The position numbers were made by a program, and so were the translations under genes. Shown piece after piece: positions 13,717 to 16,054 of a DNA stretch of 16,054 nt (position 1 is its first letter; each line of letters begins with the position of its first letter). Below the pieces are notes generated by a model, which had not been told where the DNA came from, ran no database searches, and was given only the letters and a program-made list of their open reading frames with translations. The DNA comes from Nitrospirales bacterium (GTDB lineage Bacteria; Nitrospirota; Nitrospiria; Nitrospirales; UBA8639): the NCBI GenBank assembly GCA_021604265.1, contig BQIY01000009.1, positions 1-16,054 of the forward strand. Reading direction: 5' to 3'.

Positions 13717-14177
13717 ACTTCACATACCAATTGCTTTTAGAACAGCACCATACAAAAGTGCGCCCTGCTAGAATCTGCTGTGTCGATTTGTCTACAGGTC
13801 AGAACCAATCTTCCCAGTATTGCTAACATGTAGTGGCCTCAATCATATAGAGCCATCGGGGTCTTTCCAGACCCTACCGATCCCCGATTGCCATTTCTCA
13901 ACACTAGTTGAAGCTGGATTTATAGTTTCCTAGGCGCTCATTTCTTCCTTGCTTTTACAATCTTTCTACCACAATATTGGCTATACCTATATTCATGGGC
14001 TGCAAAAGTTATGCGATTTGAATTTGGCGCCAGTTCCACTCGCTTCTTATTGCTCTAGATCGATGTGCACTAAGCGTTGGATAGAATAAAGAAAACATTC
14101 TCCTTAAAGAATGTCATGGAAAACAATATCTCTCAGTTCATCGTCATTCGCAGAAAATAAATCTAAAGGTGGTCAGA
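13717..14177. other. Intergenic region before the collar-repeat gene
   Basis: About 460 nt with no supportable gene on either strand. The one structure of note is a pair of mutually exclusive hairpins at 13855-13888: GGGTCT-TTCC-AGACCC (13859-13874) competes with ATCGGGG (13855-13861) pairing to CCCCGAT (13882-13888). An AT-rich stretch with the -10-like TAGAAT (14082-14087) precedes the gene, but no matching -35 was seen. An open frame from 14111 overlaps the real gene and lacks coding character. Confidence 0.5.
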
Positions 14178-15335
14178 ATGATTCAAACATCCGCTTTGTT
14201 AAAGCTCAGTTGTATTGCAGGTCTATCTTTCCTAACCGCAGTGCTCGAAGCCAACGCTCAATCCGATGGTGTTCCGCGCGGCATGGTGGCGTTTTTTAAT
14301 ACCAACAATTGTCCAGTTGGATGGGAATTAGATGCTCCCTCTGTAGGACGTCTGTTACTAGCAGGAGATGCAGCAAGCAGAGGCACAACTTCCGGTGATA
14401 CGCCCATGACTTCCGGAATTGATCCTACCCATACCCACGATGCCATAGCTTCGTTATCAATTAATGAGAAACCTTCTGTTGATGATAAATGGCCATTTCC
14501 ACATAAGACTGTTGCCCATAAGCAGACAGCTCGCGGTACTGCCACGTCAAGTTCAGCTGGCAGCAACCTACCCTACATCGCTTTCCTCGTTTGCAAGAAG
14601 AGTGCGACAAGCATAAGTGACGCACTTCCTATAGAGAGTCAGGCGTTCTTCGATCTCGAGAAGTGTCCAGCTGGTTGGGTTGAATACACGAACAGCCAAA
14701 ATCGCTTTGTGCTCGCTCGCCCTAAATCCATGAACATTGGACTAATCTCTGATGCTGGACCAACTAATGGGGGGCATAGTCACTCAGCCACCCTTAGCTA
14801 CCAAATACCTGAACGCGGACTAACCAACGGTCCAGGCGGTGAGAGTGATACTGGCCCGGGCGGGACTTTCGCTGCTCAGGCCATTCTGACAACCAACTCA
14901 ACACCGTTAGTACCGTCAATCACTTACCTATCATGCACCAAGAGTTCGAGCAATGTGAAGCCTCCTAATAGCGAGTTGCCTACCGAAATGATATTTTTTG
15001 TAGGATCTCAGGAATGTGGAGAAGGAACCGAAGAAGTGCCAAGCGCCGCAGGACGTTTCGTAGTCGGTGCTGAGCCGGGCTGGACAAACGGAACTGTGTT
15101 TGGAGGAGACCCGTTCCTTAAAGACACAGAGTGGCAGAACAAACACTCGCACCCGTTGTCTATGACAATTGGCCTTATAACTAAGCGCATCAGAAGCGAT
15201 GAAGGACACGACTACCATCTTGGCGATGGATTGCCACAGGTTACAGCTTCAACACAGTCACTGTCATCATCAGCCGGTATTCCTTACATTGCCTTGTCAC
15301 TCTGCGAAGTATCAGCAGTCGGTGGGAGTATCTGA
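14178..15335 (+). CDS. Exported protein of three tail-collar-like repeats
   Basis: A 385-residue protein. ATG 14178 is chosen over GTG 14169: AAAGG (14165-14169) lies about 8 nt upstream and a clean signal peptide (residues 1-27, ending EANA before Q28) follows. The mature part is three repeats of 110-120 residues, starting near residues 34, 155 and 270. Each has an aromatic strand plus Cys (MVAFFNTNNCPVGW; QAFFDLEKCPAGW; EMIFFVGSQECGEG), a GR(F/L) turn (VGRLLLAGD; QNRFVLARP; AGRFVVGAE), an H-x-H motif (HTHDA, HSHSA, HSHPL), and a closing PYIAFLVCKK-type strand (ITYLSCTK, YIALSLCE). This resembles phage tail-collar or fibre-tip domains, in which HxH can bind metal. Two cysteines per repeat suggest one disulfide each. 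Known relatives occur as secreted proteins of marine bacteria; the ligand is unknown. The next gene overlaps its stop by 1 nt. Confidence 0.8.
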   Translation: MIQTSALLKLSCIAGLSFLTAVLEANAQSDGVPRGMVAFFNTNNCPVGWELDAPSVGRLLLAGDAASRGTTSGDTPMTSGIDPTHTHDAIASLSINEKPSVDDKWPFPHKTVAHKQTARGTATSSSAGSNLPYIAFLVCKKSATSISDALPIESQAFFDLEKCPAGWVEYTNSQNRFVLARPKSMNIGLISDAGPTNGGHSHSATLSYQIPERGLTNGPGGESDTGPGGTFAAQAILTTNSTPLVPSITYLSCTKSSSNVKPPNSELPTEMIFFVGSQECGEGTEEVPSAAGRFVVGAEPGWTNGTVFGGDPFLKDTEWQNKHSHPLSMTIGLITKRIRSDEGHDYHLGDGLPQVTASTQSLSSSAGIPYIALSLCEVSAVGGSI

Positions 15336-16054
15336 TGAACGAGCATTCAACTACAAACTCTACGGTATATCGAACTAGCACAGAACTGTTGAACGCCTAC
15401 TACAGTAGCTCACAACTCCCAATTAGCCAAGAGCCAGACGAAACATTTGTCGCTGTTTCAAGGCCATTGTCAGACGGTAAACACAATTCGGAGTTGATCA
15501 CTTTAGGTAATGCGAGTTCGTTGCTTCACATCGTTCCCGATCAGTCTTCAGAGAGTGGATGGTCTTCGAGCATTATAACGGTGACAGGCCGACCGGGAGG
15601 ATGCTTGCCACCCACAGGAGTGCCCCCTAGCAAAGTACTCGCCTTTTATAGCGGTGACTTGCTCACAATATTCGTTCACTTTCCTACTAAGGGGGAAGGA
15701 AATGCGGAAGAATTCAGTGTATTCGGAATGCAAAGAAATTTTTCGCCCAAATCGGACAGTGGTTGGGTGCCCTTGCCTTTCTCCCAGACAATAGCAGACA
15801 ATTCTCTAAGCCTAATGAGCGAGACTCAACTGTATAAGTCTGAGGACGGACGTGTGTTTCTTTATGGCGTGTCATCTCAAGCCCTCCCCGCGTTCGTACT
15901 CCTAGGTTTCGACCCAACAAGTTCTAACTGGTCTATGTTCTACGAGACAGAGATCGAAGAAGAGAGCACGTATAGGGTTCTTCCTGGCAAAGATCCGCAA
16001 GATGCGGCAATTCTTAAGGTAGGGACTGAAACAACTATAAGTCTAGGCACACTC
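15335..16054 (+). CDS. Hypothetical protein coupled to the collar-repeat gene, 3' end outside the window
   Basis: ATG 15335 overlaps the TGA of the preceding gene (TGATG) and has GGGAG (15324-15328) 6 nt upstream. The frame stays open for all 240 codons to the window edge. The protein begins MNEHSTTNSTVYRTSTELLN and has no signal peptide. It reads as a run of beta strands and polar turns (ETFVAVSRPLSDGKHN, SLLHIVPDQSSESGWSSSI, VLAFYSGDLLTIFVHFP, GRVFLYGVSSQALPAFVLLG, SNWSMFYETEIEE), which fits a beta-propeller-like or other repeat-sheet fold. I recognise no family. Translational coupling says it works with, or in the same pathway as, the collar-repeat protein. The lack of an export signal is odd next to an exported partner. 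Confidence 0.75.
   Translation, partial: MNEHSTTNSTVYRTSTELLNAYYSSSQLPISQEPDETFVAVSRPLSDGKHNSELITLGNASSLLHIVPDQSSESGWSSSIITVTGRPGGCLPPTGVPPSKVLAFYSGDLLTIFVHFPTKGEGNAEEFSVFGMQRNFSPKSDSGWVPLPFSQTIADNSLSLMSETQLYKSEDGRVFLYGVSSQALPAFVLLGFDPTSSNWSMFYETEIEEESTYRVLPGKDPQDAAILKVGTETTISLGTL

Noticed and set aside
14111..14299. Short open frame overlapping the start of the collar-repeat gene
   Set aside because: It is out of frame with a clear signal-peptide gene and has a Ser/Arg-rich random composition.
14178..16054. Prophage tail module
   Set aside because: The first gene has a signal peptide and three collar-like repeats, and no capsid, tail, lysis or integrase gene is seen. An ordinary prophage cannot be excluded beyond the window but is not supported here.

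Overview
The window looks like part of the chromosome of a marine-type gammaproteobacterium. This is inferred from a dnaE2 (imuC) gene, a REP-associated tyrosine transposase (RAYT) of a kind common in marine Gammaproteobacteria, GGACACCCAC palindromes, a trace of IS110, and mid-GC coding with patches of AT-rich accessory DNA. No rRNA, tRNA or CRISPR array is visible. Species cannot be set from the sequence.

Layout. (1) 1-948: the 3' third of dnaE2, a GC-rich core gene whose G/C strand skew flips near its end. (2) 993-3460: an accessory block that starts at a REP-like palindrome of a second family. It holds the 5'-truncated remnant of a DUF6119/TIGR04141 gene, a small three-helix membrane protein, and a 417-residue protein with SAP-like and WYL-like segments and a C-terminal membrane anchor. 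(3) 3475-13716: a run of one-gene or one-operon intervals separated by nine copies, plus one half copy, of a 48-bp hairpin repeat (left arm TTGGACACCCACA, right arm TGTGGGTGTCCAA), all in the same orientation. In order the intervals carry two related DUF6210-like genes, the RAYT itself, a small unknown gene, the tail of an IS110 transposase, a vapBC toxin-antitoxin operon, an S41-peptidase-like lipoprotein, a minus-strand operon (small exported protein plus membrane-anchored ankyrin protein), and an exported type-B carboxylesterase. (4) 14178-16054: an exported protein built of three tail-collar-like repeats, overlapped by 1 nt by a second gene that runs off the window.

How the parts relate. 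The genes do not form one pathway. The common thread is the repeat family, probably spread by the resident HUH transposase. It punctuates the region like a cassette array, perhaps insulating transcription units as terminators and offering homology and IS landing sites for gain and loss of genes. The strongest candidate for something undescribed is this one-way REP-punctuated array. Next come the DUF6119/membrane/WYL block, the minus-strand exported-protein/ankyrin pair, and the triple collar-repeat exported protein with its coupled partner.
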